Part shown: piece by piece, positions 34,625-47,333 of the stretch
Layout: every line of letters starts with the position of its first letter
Numbering within the stretch: the stretch's first letter is position 1
Assembly: GCA_037953625.1 (NCBI GenBank)
Contig: CM075656.1
Span: 69,149,001-69,213,000, forward strand
Reading direction: 5' to 3'
DNA from: Crotalaria pallida
Taxonomy: Eukaryota; Streptophyta; Magnoliopsida; Fabales; Fabaceae
DNA: 64,000 nt
Position numbers and translations under genes: made by a program
The notes under the pieces: generated by a model
What the model was told of the DNA's origin: nothing
What the model saw: only the letters and a program-made list of their open reading frames with translations
Databases searched by the model: none

Positions 34625-36331
34625 ATTAAATTTTTATAATTCTAATATTTCTCGCTCATTTTAATGTATATTATTTGATTCTTAAGTTTCTCTCTAATTA
34701 CTTACTTTAATTCAGCAATTTGTGTGTATCATTGATCAAAATGTGGTTTGTTCAAAATTTTTATCTAGGTGTAACCAATTGTGTTGTAAGGGAGTGGAGA
34801 AAAACAAGTGGAGGAGTCCATCCCGACAAAGTAAATAATTTGTTTTTTAGTGATTGAGTCTTCAATTGCGGGTGATCATAGAGTGCATCAAAATCTAATG
34901 TTGTATTGTTTCGGGGTGTCTACCATAAACTACCAAGAAAGATGGTTATTTATTGTTATCTGCACCAATGGCCTATTTAATCACGCAAACAGTGGAAGAT
35001 GGCGTGTGACGGTGGCCGATATACCTAATATCCTACCGTTTCATCTTCTTGAGAGATTCAAGCTTTAATTTAAGAAGACTTTATTTATGACCATTATATT
35101 GTGGCACTATAATAATAGGATTTTATTTTTCTTCTATAATATATTTTGTCTATTGTAATAGATAAAAATCATTCTATATAAAAATATGATTTGATTTTAT
35201 GCTTGATGTAAATATATTTTTGTTTTTTGTTTTTTATTGTGACAAGAGAATTAAAACTATTAATAACAAACCAAATGTAATCATCCTATATAATAACAGG
35301 ATTTGATTTTCCTTCTATAATATATTTTGTCTATTGTAATAGATAAAAATCATCCTATATAAAAATAGGATTTGATTTTATGCTTGATGTAAATATTTTT
35401 TGTTTTTTATTGTGACAAGAAAATTAAAACTATTAATAACAAACCAAATGTTTTTAACAATATTATCTTTCTATTTTTTTTCTCATATGATATGAACCAT
35501 TAGCCCGAGATCAAATGATAATTTTAAATATTAATTGCAAAAAAAAACTAAAAATTACGTTGATAAACTAAATTTATGTTTAGTCACTCACACCACTATT
35601 AAGATTTATATTATTAATTTTTTTCTATATTCTGTTGTTGATTTTTATATTAATTTTTGTTTATATTGTTGAGTTCCATAAAAAAAGTTTTTCTAATATG
35701 CATAATCTTTTATTCCTAAGCTCCAATGACAAGTACCCAATTGCTCACTAATAGATGACATCATCTTTGTAGAAAAATTTAAATGAAAATGATTAGAACG
35801 ATAATAATAAAAAATTTTAGGATTCTATCTTATTATTAACTTGAGATAAGATAATCGATGAAAAATATAAAAATATTTAATTATGATTAATAAGAATAAA
35901 TGTGATAATCATATTTAAAAAAAAAACTGCTCCATCCATCACATATATATATATATAAGATTTATCTCATAATATCTTCAAACAAAAAAGATCATAATGT
36001 TTAATTCTGATTTATCATAATAAAGTCGATAATCATATATAAAAATGTCAATTTATCCATAAAATAAATAACGAATATGTGAGATAAAAAGTGTTACATT
36101 TTTATTCATATAAGGAAGTACAAAATTTATCAACAAGATAATCTAGATTAATTTTTTTTAAGTGTAGGGTTTGGTTTGAACGTCTACCTTTTTATATAAT
36201 TATTTTTGGTTATTGTTTAATAATAATCTTTACTTTATAATACAAATAATAATAATGATCTTTAATTTAAAATATTTAATATAAAAAAATAAAATATCAA
36301 CAACCCGTGCATTGCACGGGGTAAGAGCTAG

Positions 36332-38249
36332 TATATATATAAAAAGAAGTCTATTCGAGGCATCAAGTTTATCGGACAAATTTTCGAGGCATCACGTTTG
36401 TTCGCTTAATGAATACTTGCACTAGAACGTTTGTAGTTGGATAATCATTATCTCCAACCAAAATTATAATTTGAAATTAAATAAATTATTCAAATTTAGT
36501 TTATCATTATCTGTATGTGGACTCATTATCCTTAATTTGTCGAAAAAATCATTATCCTCAACAAAAATATTTTAAAAAAATATTAAAAAAATCACTATAT
36601 ATAAAAGGATCTCACCTTTAATCTTTATATTTGTTCACCTTTACATCTCTCCAATTCTTCATCTTCTATCTTTCTAATTTTTTCATCTTCTCATCTTAAT
36701 TTTGTATTATTTGATTTTTCAGTTCATCTAAAATTACTTACTTTTGTTATTATTTATTTAATTTTTCTTCAAAGGTGAATCGATGATTATATTAAAGAGA
36801 GGGATGTCTTCTTCACTGAAGTTGGATCCAACACGTGTCACTCAGCTCTTTGGTGTTCTTATGATGGAGCGAGATAAGTTTTGTTTCAAGTTGGACAATG
36901 GGCTTTCATTGTGAATATGTTGAAGTTGAAATCAAAATTGCAAAGGCTGCCAAACGTTGGTCCTTTCACTCAAATAGGTAAATAATTATTTTTTTTCCAT
37001 ATTTGATCTTTACATTTTTTTCTTCATCTTTAAATTTCTCTAATTCTGAGAATTTTCACTTATCTTAATTTATGTTATTTGATTTTTCAGTTCCTCTCTA
37101 ATTACTTACTCTAATTCAATATTTCTCTTATTCAAGATATTTACGAAGGATTTCCACAATTTTCAAGATATTTTGCTTGGGATTGGTCTCAAACCGAGTT
37201 TAAATATTTAAGATATTTTCCAGACACTAAGGAAGAAAAGTTTTGGTTTTGTTATTGTTGGATAAACGTCAGATTTATTTATTTATATAAGATTTATTTT
37301 TCTTTTTATATTTATTTATCATCTTATCGTATATTCATGTTAATTTTAAAAAAAATGCCTTTTCAAACCATCACATATATCGTTGAAGTTTTCTTTGCAT
37401 TTGCATCAGAGCTATTACAATTTGAAATTAAATAAATTATTCAAGTTCTCCAAGCCCCAAATCATTATCCCCAATCAAAATATTACATTTTGAAATTAAA
37501 TCGATGATAAATAAACAGATTATTTATTTTGGATTAATACAAATTAAATATATAAAATTTGTTAAGAAAAGTAACTAAATGCATGGTCACAGATAAACTG
37601 GCAACAAAATTTCATGATTTAAACCGAAAGAGCTTGAGATAAAAAATAAAAAAAAAATATAATTTGATATTGACGATATAAGATAAATAAATTTAAATCA
37701 TTATTTTTTTTCTTAAAATTATGATGTTAAACTAACTTATCCTTCTTATCATATAAAAAGTCTTTTCTTTTAGTTTTCACATCCCCTCTTGAAGATTTTC
37801 TTAAAGAAGAAAAATTCTACGAAAAATTCAACCTCTTAAATCATCCACGTGCAACAAAGGTTATCTTGACAAATAAATAATTTTTTATTGTAACATTAAG
37901 TTTCAACTTTCCTCCTAAAAAAATGAGAGATATTCTAATTTATTATTGATTATGCTCATAATACTAAAAAAATAATGTTAAAAATGTTTAATTATGATTT
38001 ATCACAATAAAGTAGATAATCATATAAAAAAATATTAATTTATCCATCAAATAAATAAAGAATATCTAAGATAAAAAGTGTGATTTTTGATTCACATGAG
38101 AAAATACAAAATTTATCAACAAGATCATTTGAGTTTGGTTTGAACCCTTACTTTTTTGTATAATTATTTTTTGTTGTTTAATTTAAAATATTTAATATAA
38201 AAAAAATTATAATATCAACCACCCATGCATTGCACGGGATAAGAGCTAG
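36332..38249 (+). mobile_element. Third Helitron-like element with captured fragment
   Basis: It ends with CCCATGCATTGCACGGG (one mismatch in the stem) plus ATAAGAGCTAG at 38249, then T. The beginning (TTCGAGGCATCAAGTTTATC near 36353) is a diverged copy of the other Helitron 5' regions but lacks a clear TC. At 36779-36985 an exon-like stretch reads SSSLKLDPTRVTQLFGVLMM before stopping and is followed by GTAAAT. I do not recognise its source gene. Confidence 0.6.

Positions 38250-38253
<4 letters not shown>

Positions 38254-38296
<43 letters not shown>
38254..38296. repeat. (TA)n microsatellite
   Basis: About 43 bp of TA repeats directly after the Helitron 3' end. Confidence 0.95.
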
Positions 38297-38299
<3 letters not shown>

Positions 38300-38880
38300 A
38301 AAAAAATAAAAATTTGCTATAAAATCTAAACTTTGAACATGCCTATGTAGGAATAGTGAAAGATAGCTAAAGTGAGTTCATGTTTGTAACTTCACCAAAT
38401 CATGACCATTGGAATAGAATATACTCATTTTTGGAGATGGGAATAAAAAATGATCAAAATATGAGGAAACTATTTTCCTAAAACTAATTCATTCCTGGAA
38501 ATATTTTTTTAACTTAAAACAAAAGTATCGATATTTTGTAAACATCTTTGTATTCCCAAAATTAATTTAGAATTCCCTGAAAAATAAACGCCCATTTGGG
38601 AAGGGGAAATCTATTTTACCCTTTTGAACATAGATGTATACAAAAATCACAACCTGATAGATATTAAATAAAAAATAAAAAATTGAATATAGTAAATATG
38701 CTCACAAGCCCAATTACTTTCGGATTATACATACACCACGCACCCTTAAAAGGTACTTTGACCAAGTAACTGGACAAACGTGAGGAACAAACCTTAAGGA
38801 TTATATTTACGCCAAATAGAGAGCATTGTTCAAAGTTTAAGCAGTGAATAAACCATATAAAAGTAAGGGAATTAATTTTA

Positions 38881-39053
38881 TGCAACCTAATTTTGAGTTG
38901 TTGCTATGCAATTGTATGTTGGATCAATGAAACTTTGCCATCTAACATATTATGTCATGTAATTGTTTAAAAAAGTCAAAATTGCATGTAAGATGATAAA
39001 GTATCATTGGCCCAACATAGAATTGCATAGCAACAATTCAAAATTAGGTTGCA
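38881..39053. mobile_element. Small MITE with about 40-bp inverted repeats, TA flanks
   Basis: TGCAACCTAATTTTGAGTTG at the left is matched by CAATTCAAAATTAGGTTGCA at the right, and the pairing continues through TTGCTATGCAATT. TA flanks both ends. Total 173 bp, no coding capacity. It lies about 320 bp beyond the stop codon of the kinesin gene. Confidence 0.7.
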
Positions 39054-39375
39054 TACTAGAAATATTCAACAAAATGCTTAAGCAAGTGTACTCATCATTG
39101 AAAAATGAAAGGGAATGAATAAATAAAACTCAACCACGTCTGAGAGCAATGTGAGTATATGACCTTATCTAAATAAAAACAACATTTAAACTATAATTGA
39201 TCCCAAGACGGGATTTACATTACTAGTTTGGCATATATTTGGCCTTACATTTCATCACCTGATGATGATGCATGCTACAATCTATTAATGGCAACAAAAA
39301 GTCAAAACAACATAATGTTACAAATACAAATTTGATTCTGAAAAAAGGACCCGACCGAGCTAGCAGTAACCGCCA

Positions 39376-42300
39376 TTAGTTCAGTTGGGTGAGAGGAGAG
39401 CGTGGAATAAGGGATGGTTTCAACTCCTTTACATTAGGAGATTCATGTGAATTATTTTCCCGGAATTCTTCAAGAAGTGCTTCCATTGGTAAGGTTCGAA
39501 GCGACTCAATTGTAGCTTTACTCGGAACATCAGGCTCACACCTTATTGGTGTAGTACCACTAGGCTCATAGTCCTGCAAAATCCAAGAGGAAGGAACAAA
39601 TTCATCAAATGCTAACTAATGTTAACAATGCCTAAATAATCTTCACAGGAGTAATAGAATACTGAGTCAACATACCCTATAATGTTGCTGAAAAGTTTCG
39701 CATGCCTTGTTTTCCATTGAAGCGGCTTGGCTGGCGTGATCCTCTCTGAACGTCTCGAGTGTATTTACATGAGCTTTCACCACATCAACCATGCTAGTAA
39801 TACACTCCTGCTCTTGTGCAGACATGACTGCAAAAAATAGCCCAGCAATAAAGATTACATGATGTGCAATTGAAAGTAATCAGGATTACACAACTTCATC
39901 TGCAAATGCTAAATGTTGACGCACAATTGTTTAATGAAGGAGCCAAAATCCAGAACACATTACTCACCATCAAACTGCTTAAGAATATCTTCACTGTTCT
40001 TTGCTACATCTTCCTCGGCTGCAACTCGTGCAGAATTGATCTCCTTGTCATGTTGCAAATTGTTATCACATGCATTCCTGTATTGATATCACAATCATGA
40101 AACCTATTAATAAGATCACTACTAGATTGCTAGTTAAGAAAATGCAAAACACCACCATGAATAACACATGCATAACCTTGGCCAAAATCAAAATTGTATC
40201 ATCAGTACAGCTTCCCTCACCACTCCACATCCCCAACTAACCTTATTTTCTATAAAACCAAAGACATGATTAATTAATTATTACAACCAGTTGACCACAA
40301 ACCTGGTAAGTGACACTGCTGCTGAAATATGTTTGACCCCCATCTCATTTACAGCCTCTTGTGTCCTCCTTGTATGTCCCAAAGCTGACTCAGCCGTACT
40401 AACACTAAAGGATTGAAAAAAGAAGGTTACATTGGAAGTGTGAGAAGATATAGATTTTGGAACTGAGTAAACAACACTTGCCTCTGCTGCAGGAGTGCCT
40501 CCATACGACAATGTTTGGCTGCAGAATAATCAGCTGTGTCTTTTGCATCTTTTTCAGCTTGCAAGCAAAAGGTCTGCCATTTCCTTTTAGCATGGGTCAC
40601 AATATCTCCTACTGATGCCACATGCCCATCCAAGAACGACTTGTTCATAATGCCACTTTCTCTAAGATCAACAAGTTTCGTGTCCACCTGCAATTCCAAT
40701 CATCGACCCATAAAAACAATTAATTAGAGAGGAGTAGAAAATCATACAATTCCCTTGCCAATCCCACCCATCCGGGCCCATGAAAAATTAAAAAGAAACA
40801 CTTGAGACTCAAGACATACTAGATCCATTTGGCGACGAATGTGATCAGAAACTAAAGTAGTCATATCAGCAATAAGTTTCTCTGTATCCGATCTTGACTG
40901 CTCCTGTACAGAAAAGAATAACGTGTGCACATCAGATGTCTATAACCATAAACCATCTTTCTAACAGATATATTAATGTTGCATTATAACCTCATAAGCT
41001 TGCTTAAAATCTGCAATGCTCTTTATTTGCTTATGATCAGCCTGTGATGCGAAGTCTTCAAGTTTTTTTGATTCTTCAAAAAGCTTATCCACAAATTCTT
41101 GAGACTGCTCTGATATATCCTTTATTTGTTCAACGCTGAGATTCAATCGCTTTCATTTACAATACACACAAGAAACAGCAACCAAAGGTGGACAAAAGTA
41201 AGTACAAAGAAAATCGAAGTAAAGAAGTGTAGGAAAATATACAAAAGTACAAAACATTGAAACGAAAGACACAAAGATATGACAGAGTTGTATATTGTTT
41301 ATAATACAATAATCAAAAGACAAAGTTGAATACATGTCGTAGTTCTCTTGCAAAATGAGCCAATTCACCCTGCTGGGTTGAAAGAGAATTTTGAAGATCA
41401 TCAAATATTGAACCAGATTCAGTGGCTTCAGATGCAAGAAACTGATCCACCAGAAAAATATAGTTTTTGATTAGTGTTGAGTAATAACAAAATATAGCGA
41501 AAGACATAATAGTAAAGTAAGAAAAATTAAATTGGAACATTTGAACCATACTTCCTCAATAGAATGACCATTGGAGGATATAACAGATGATAATTCTTCC
41601 AAGGTAGCATCAGAGCTCGCCTTATGCAACCGCACAACATTTTGAATTGCCTCAACATGAGAGATATACAAGGCCCTCAGAGTTGTCACTTTCTTTTTCA
41701 AATCAATAACCATCTACAGTGAACAAAAAGATAATTGAGAATATTCTAAAATACAAAGTAACAAGATATTTAAAACCATGAACCAAAGAACCAGTAGAAA
41801 AAGTTGATGTATGCACCTTATCATTTATGCCCAAAAACGAATGGCAGAGCTTCTCCACACATTGTAGATGTTCATTCTGCTCAGACAATGAAGTTGCAAC
41901 AGTGTTACAGAGAGAACCAACCTGTTGGGCAAGCTCCACTTGAAAATTGTTCACTACAGTTCTGTTATCCGCGTTCAATTTGTCTTCTCTACCTATCATA
42001 TATCATATCAAAGACGAATAAGTTACTAAAGACATCTTAAATTCTTAGTCAATCAAAGCAGAGAAAAGAATTAAGACCTCTTACCAATTTTCTGAAACAG
42101 TGAAGCATTGTCTTGATGAGCTTTCTCCAAATCCGCTCGTAAAACACATGCTTGATGAGCAAGAGCATTTTCTGTCACATATAATGAATTAACATTATCC
42201 CATGGGAATATTACATAAGGAAAAAAGAAGTTAGAAACCCAATCTCGCATACCTGCTTTTCTCTGCTCAGAAATGATGAAGTCTTTCTCTTTCAAGATAT

Positions 42301-45300
42301 ACTGACATTTCTTTAATTCTTCCTCTGTGTTAGCAAGAAACTTGCTGGTCTGGTTCAAGTTTTTCTGCGTCGTTTTTCATATTTAAATAATAAGAATGTG
42401 ATAGGAATATAAGCTCTTAGAGATTTATATTGAATTAAATAAATTAATGTACTAAATGTATTAGGTAGTTATCAGTGGTTACTGTAGTGCATTAGGAAGT
42501 TATGAGTAGTTATTGTTTGATAGTTATATTATTATGTTTAAATATGTGGTGTGGAGGGTTGAAACTATTCATTCAGGGATTTGTCATTTGTTAAAGGTTG
42601 AAGGAGGAGACTCCTTGTTAGGGGGAAACCCTATGTATGTAGTAGAAGGCCTAGGTCTCTGAGACGGCATCTGCTGTAATTTCTTTGTATTCTTGTCTTT
42701 CTAATCTCAATATCCAGTGGTTTTCTATCAGAATGCAAGAAGAATTTCATAACAACAAAGGACAAAATAAACAAATAACACACCTCAGTGGTATCAAGTT
42801 TGTTGCTCAAATCCGAGCACTGTCGAACTTGGTCAATGTATTTGTTCTGCAAATCCTCAAATTGCTGGTCAAAAAACATGGAAAATTTGTCAAGCATAAC
42901 ATGATCAAGAAGCAAGCACCAAATATATACCTTCAATATATAATAATATACAAATTGTCAAGAAAATAAACCTTCTGATGAGCTTCAATTGTGACCCCCA
43001 TTTGCTCAATCTGATCTGCCATAGCCTAAACAGAACAAAAAAATGCATAAATTGAAAGAGCCTTAAAAGAGTGATTTTAACATGCAAAAGGACAAAACAC
43101 AGGAAAATGTAACCTTTCTCTCATTCTCCTCTTGATAATATCTTTCCTTAGGTATGTAAACTCCATTTTTCTCACGTGTAGCATAAACCTCTGGTTAAAG
43201 TCACAAATTCCGTTAACAAGTAAACATTTTGGGAAGAAATCTGAATAGGTTAAAAATACTACTTTAAAGAAAGCAACTCACCAGCCTTAAGACGTTCGAT
43301 TTCACCATAAAGATCCTTGATAAGAGTTGATTTCATCATTTTTTGGTTAACCTAAGAAGTTATCAAAGAAAAAAGGAGATAAAATGTTTAAGGCATTGCA
43401 ACCTGATCATATGAAAGCAAAACAAAAGAACATCCTCAATTTTTTTTCCCTGTTCAATATTTTTTAGCATAAACAATTTTATCGTAGTAGTTAAGTAATA
43501 TGAATGTACACTAGAGATAGAAATTAAATTAAATACATGATTCAAACAAATCTTGAACTAATAACACATTCACATTAAATAATTAAGAGATTTAGTACTA
43601 TTACTAAAGTTTCATGATGTAATCGACTCTCAAATCACTCGATCAGTAACAAACCTCAGGCTTATTTCTAATGTTCTTTGCCCTGTGTGCATAATCCAGT
43701 GTGCTCAAAGTTTCCTCTAAGCAATGAACCGCAGGAGATACTGTCGCTATGATGCATGTCTTGGTTCTTCCTCCAAGTGAATCACGCAGTAAACGTGTCA
43801 ACTTGCTATCCCTAAATAACAGCTTTGCATATAAGCATACAAAAATAAATAAAATTGTCTCAAAGAAAGACTGAGATAGAGTGAAGCAATGTCTATCCAC
43901 TAAAAGGAGAAAAGAAAACCTGTAAGGTACATGACCAAGGTGCTCCACAAGTGCACTAATCACCCGTCCTAAAGTAAGCAAACTTTTATTTATTTCTCCT
44001 GCTTCTCTTGCACGGCTCTATAATGTAAAATTAACTTACAAAGTTTAAAATTATAATTTATCGTGATATTCTCAACGTTCATGTACTAGACAAATGGTAT
44101 GCTCAAAAAGTATTACCTCCCTAGCACCAGAACGAGATATATTTTCTGAGCCAGCTAAATCCACCAAATTCAGCTTACCACATTTTATTAGTTCTTCACC
44201 TTCAGGAGTTGCTTCCTTGATGTGGATTGTAATTGAAAATAACGAATGTGATCGACTAAAAAGAAAAGACCAAATCTCAATAAAAGTTCAGAGTTCAGCT
44301 CACTGTCACAATTCAAGATCAGAAACATTTACCTTGACTGCTTGTTCAATAAAGTTTCAGCAGTACGCCGCTTGGAAGACCCCCTCTCCAGAAGAGTAAA
44401 AATCTCACTAGCACTTGCAACAATTTCCTCCTCCAAACCTCTCACAAGAACTCCACCTTTACCATCCTCCATAAGAGGCAGCTGCTTTTTTTGCTTCTCC
44501 TCCAAAGAAACTTTAGAAAGTTCTTCCGGTGCAAGCAAATCAGTTATCTCTTCGTTGTACAATTCTAAAAAAGTGACTTTGACACTATACTCGGCATTTT
44601 GGCTCTCAAGTGTATCAAAAATCTGCTTAACCGCCCTTGGAATGACTCCTGCTCCCGGAGGCAACTCTCCATTAGGTCCACTCTACAATGTGAAGTCATT
44701 AAGATGAATGATTCTTGGTATGCAACTGTGCATGTTTCACCTCATGAACGATTATTAAGATATAAAGTATATACACTGCACACAATCATACCTTTGACCT
44801 TTTGCATTCACCTTCCATAGTGTATGTTTTTCCGGTACCAGTTTGACCATATGCAAATATGGTACAATTAAAACCCTCTAGAACTTCATTTACAATAGGA
44901 GTAACAGCTTGTTCATACAGATCCTTTTGCTGAGCAGAAGGTCCAAAAACCTATACAAGTACATAGCATCAATATACTTGACATCCTAAATTTGGCTCTC
45001 TAATTCCAATACTTATATTTTTTTTAGTGAAACTTGTACAGGTACATGTCTATACAGGCGCGTTAAATCAGAATCTGACTAGTTATTAAATCAGTAATTT
45101 AAAGGCAAAATTGCTCATTTGGTCCTTTATCTTATTTATTTATTTCAAAATGGTCCCTCGTCTTTTTTTTTGTTTCATTTTAATCCTTCAACATAATTGT
45201 TTGTCTCAATTTGGTCTCTAACATTAGTTTTTGGCATATTTTGTCAGCATATTCATTAAACTAATCAAAACACAAAATATTTCCTTCAAAAAAATATATT

Positions 45301-45880
45301 ATTTTAATCAATTTAACATAATATACCAATAATACACTACAAACTAACGTTGGAGATCAAATTGAAACAGACAATAAGTTAAGGACCAAATGAGACAAAA
45401 AAAAATAATGAGAGATTATTTTGAAACAAATAAATAACAGGACCAAATGACTAATTTTGCCGAATTTAAAAAGACAACAAAACCCTTTGATATTCAGATT
45501 GGTTGTGCCTACGTAAGTTCGCTCCTTTAACCAAGATTGTTAGAGAGAATGAAAATGTGACCTTATCAAAAGTGAAAACCCTATCTATATGCTTTCCAGC
45601 AATACTCTGAGAGACTGAAACTTCTCTATTGTAATCATTGCAAGTCACGACTTGCGGCGCGTTGCTCCGCAACTCATCCTCATTAAACGGCCTGCAACAA
45701 GTTCAATGTGCGAAAAATGCTTCAAATCAAATCAATCCACTAAGAAATAAATACTACTAATTTGTAAAAAAATAAAAAAATAAAAATGAATGGAATTAGA
45801 AGAGGGGATTGAACATAAGACCTGCAACGGAGGAGGACTTGAACGTTAACACCTTTCTCTTTCTCTTGACGACCAGACAT
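39376..45880 (-). CDS. Kinesin-5 (BimC/KRP125-type) mitotic motor
   Basis: Plus-end-directed homotetrameric motor that slides antiparallel spindle and phragmoplast microtubules. I could join 23 exons in frame: 45880-45822, 45691-45562, 44950-44792, 44682-44333, 44255-44117, 44017-43920, 43811-43655, 43351-43282, 43190-43114, 43025-42972, 42864-42784, 42364-42253, 42171-42085, 41992-41817, 41713-41552, 41441-41334, 41149-40991, 40903-40820, 40687-40482, 40404-40303, 40077-39968, 39827-39676, 39573-39376. The product is 1009 residues with no break, the expected length. Motor motifs: P-loop GQTGTGKT 98-105, SSRSHS 232-237, DLAGSE 265-270, then YRDSKLTRLLRDSLGG. A long coiled stalk follows from about 365. 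The tail contains YEPSGTTP and ends PRSPLTQLN, as in plant KRP125 proteins. The intron after exon 19 begins GC instead of GT. A solo LTR lies between exons 11 and 12. The paralog cannot be assigned. Confidence 0.95.
40405..40481 (-). other. GC-AG intron of the kinesin gene
   Basis: Exon 19 must end CAGCAGAG for the frame to continue into exon 20 (TGTTAGTACGG). The intron then starts GCAAGT and ends TTTAG. AG|GCAAGT is the strong-context form known for rare GC-AG introns. Confidence 0.85.
42399..42730. mobile_element. Solo LTR inside a kinesin intron, TSD GAATG
   Basis: 332 bp starting TGATAGGAAT and ending TTTTCTATCA, with short inverted ends TGATAG/CTATCA, flanked by GAATG at 42394-42398 and 42731-42735. 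TG...CA ends and a 5-bp TSD fit an LTR left after recombination between the two LTRs. It lies in the intron between exons 11 and 12 of the kinesin gene, clear of both splice sites. Confidence 0.85.
45104..45461. mobile_element. MITE in kinesin intron 2
   Basis: GGCAAAATTGCTCATTTGGT at the left pairs with ACCAAATGACTAATTTTGCC at the right. The arms extend through TTATTTATTTATTTCAAAAT and its inverse, about 55 bp. AATTTAAA lies at or next to both ends. 358 bp, no ORF. Confidence 0.75.
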
Positions 45881-45952
45881 TTTTTCTATTCAATTGTTGT
45901 TAGATCCGATTCAGAAATTTGCGAGGCTCTCTCTCTGTTTGTGCTGTTGTTT

Positions 45953-45955
<3 letters not shown>

Positions 45956-46015
<60 letters not shown>

Positions 46016-46026
46016 AGGGAGGGAGA
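45956..46026 (-). repeat. (CT)n microsatellite in the kinesin 5' UTR/promoter
   Basis: About 27 GA dinucleotides, then four or five GGGA units on the plus strand, 76-146 bp upstream of the kinesin ATG. In the gene's sense this is a CT/TCCC tract. Pyrimidine-rich CT runs are common in plant 5' UTRs and core promoters. Confidence 0.95.
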
Positions 46027-46572
46027 GAGCGTTGTTATGAGAATTTGAATTTTCGAGAGCCGCGGTATGCCACTTGGAGATATATATCTACGGCTCACTT
46101 ACTTCGAATCGCAATCTAACGGTGTGCAAAGCTGCAAGCTGTCATTCATCTTTTTTTTTTGGGTGTTCCTGATTGAAGTTTAATCACTGCACTTGTTTGG
46201 GCTACCCTACACTTAGCCCAACTGTTCAAACGGGTTTTGGCCCAATAAGCATGAACACAGTGAGTGGGGTTTTTGCCATCCCACACTAAATTTTGAGTTA
46301 TAGATTCCAGGGAATTGATTTATTAACCCCCCCTTTTACTTAGTTGACCCCCCATGTAGATGGAAAAACCCAAAACATCCTTAATTAAATATTAATTTCT
46401 AAACTACCCTCAACCTATTAACTACCCAATCCCACCCATTCTCAAACCCCCACCGTACATCCTTCTTCTCCAACCCCAACCATTCTTCAACTTCCTTCTT
46501 CTTCAACTTCTTTCTTCTTCAACTCTTCTTCCACTTCAACTTCTCTCCACAACACATTCTCCTCAAACTAAG

Positions 46573-47331
46573 GTATTTCTTTCTTCTTTTCCTTTCTCTC
46601 TTTTTGTTTTTTTTTCTATTCGTTTCTCTTCTTCTCTGTCCCGTATTTCTCTGTCCCATTTTTGTTTGTTCTTTTTGTTTTTGGTCGCTGAGGGTGGGGA
46701 GATCTTGGGGTAAGTTATAGATTTAGGGGTTAATAGTTGTAGGGTTTTGCTATTCATGTCTTTTAATGCATTTTTTTTCTAAGTATTTTGGCTGCATGTT
46801 CATTTTGCGATTGCTGTGTTCGTTTTATGCATTTTGCGTTCTGCTGTGTTCGTTTTTCGTTCTGCATTTTTTTTCTGTGTTTAGGTTTTTCTCGCTGGGG
46901 CCCCAGCGAGTACATAAATTTCACATTCTCGCTGGGGTATTAGCGAGTGTTAAAATTTTGTGAACTCGCCCATAGTGCAGCGAGTTTGATTTTTTTGATG
47001 TTTAAGGGTTGGCTCGCTGGAGCCCCAGCGAGTACATAAATTTAACATTCTCGCTGGGGTATCAGCGAGGTTTAAATTTTTGTGAACTCGCCAAGATGGC
47101 AGCGAGCTTAATTTTTTTCATGTTTAATGGTTAGCTCGCTGTGGTCCCAGCGAGTTACATAAATTTAACATTCTCGCTGGGGTCTCAGCGAGGTTTAGTT
47201 TTTTTTGAACTCGCTGACTCTCCAGCGAGCTTTGTCAGAATTATGTTGCTCGCCAAGAGGGCAGCGAGCGTGGTATGTTTATGTTATTTTCAATTTGCTG
47301 TTTTATTATATGACCATATTTTATTTTACAG
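46573..47331 (+). other. 5' UTR intron of the PMD gene
   Basis: Candidate donor CTAAG|GTATTTC at 46573 and acceptor TTTTATTTTACAG ending at 47331, two bases before the ATG. The donor is inferred by fit only. The intron holds the 122-bp hairpin array. Confidence 0.5.
46891..47270. repeat. Hairpin array, 122-bp period (CTCGCT...AGCGAG)
   Basis: The perfect 20-bp palindrome CTCGCTGGGGCCCCAGCGAG at 46891-46910 recurs with changes at 47013-47032 and 47135-47154, spacing 122. Each unit has a second (CTCGCTGGGGTATTAGCGAG, 46928) and a third, looser hairpin. Substitutions inside loops leave the CTCGCT/AGCGAG stems intact. Confidence 0.9.
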
Positions 47332-47333
47332 TA

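Larger units (their letters stand above)
19775..36331 (+). mobile_element. Helitron split by a nested LTR retrotransposon
   Basis: Starts TCTACTATACTTG at 19775. It ends with the perfect hairpin CCCGTGCATTGCACGGG (36304-36320) followed by GTAAGAGCTAG ending at 36331, then T. The LTR element at 20210-34624 with TSD ATTAA interrupts it, so the Helitron itself is only about 2.1 kb. The flank 34625-36331 contains short gene-like stretches (for example 34850-35068) that I cannot assign. Confidence 0.65.

Noticed and set aside
45886..46098. 70-codon Leu/Ser-repeat frame
   Set aside because: Translation of the (GA)n microsatellite upstream of kinesin.
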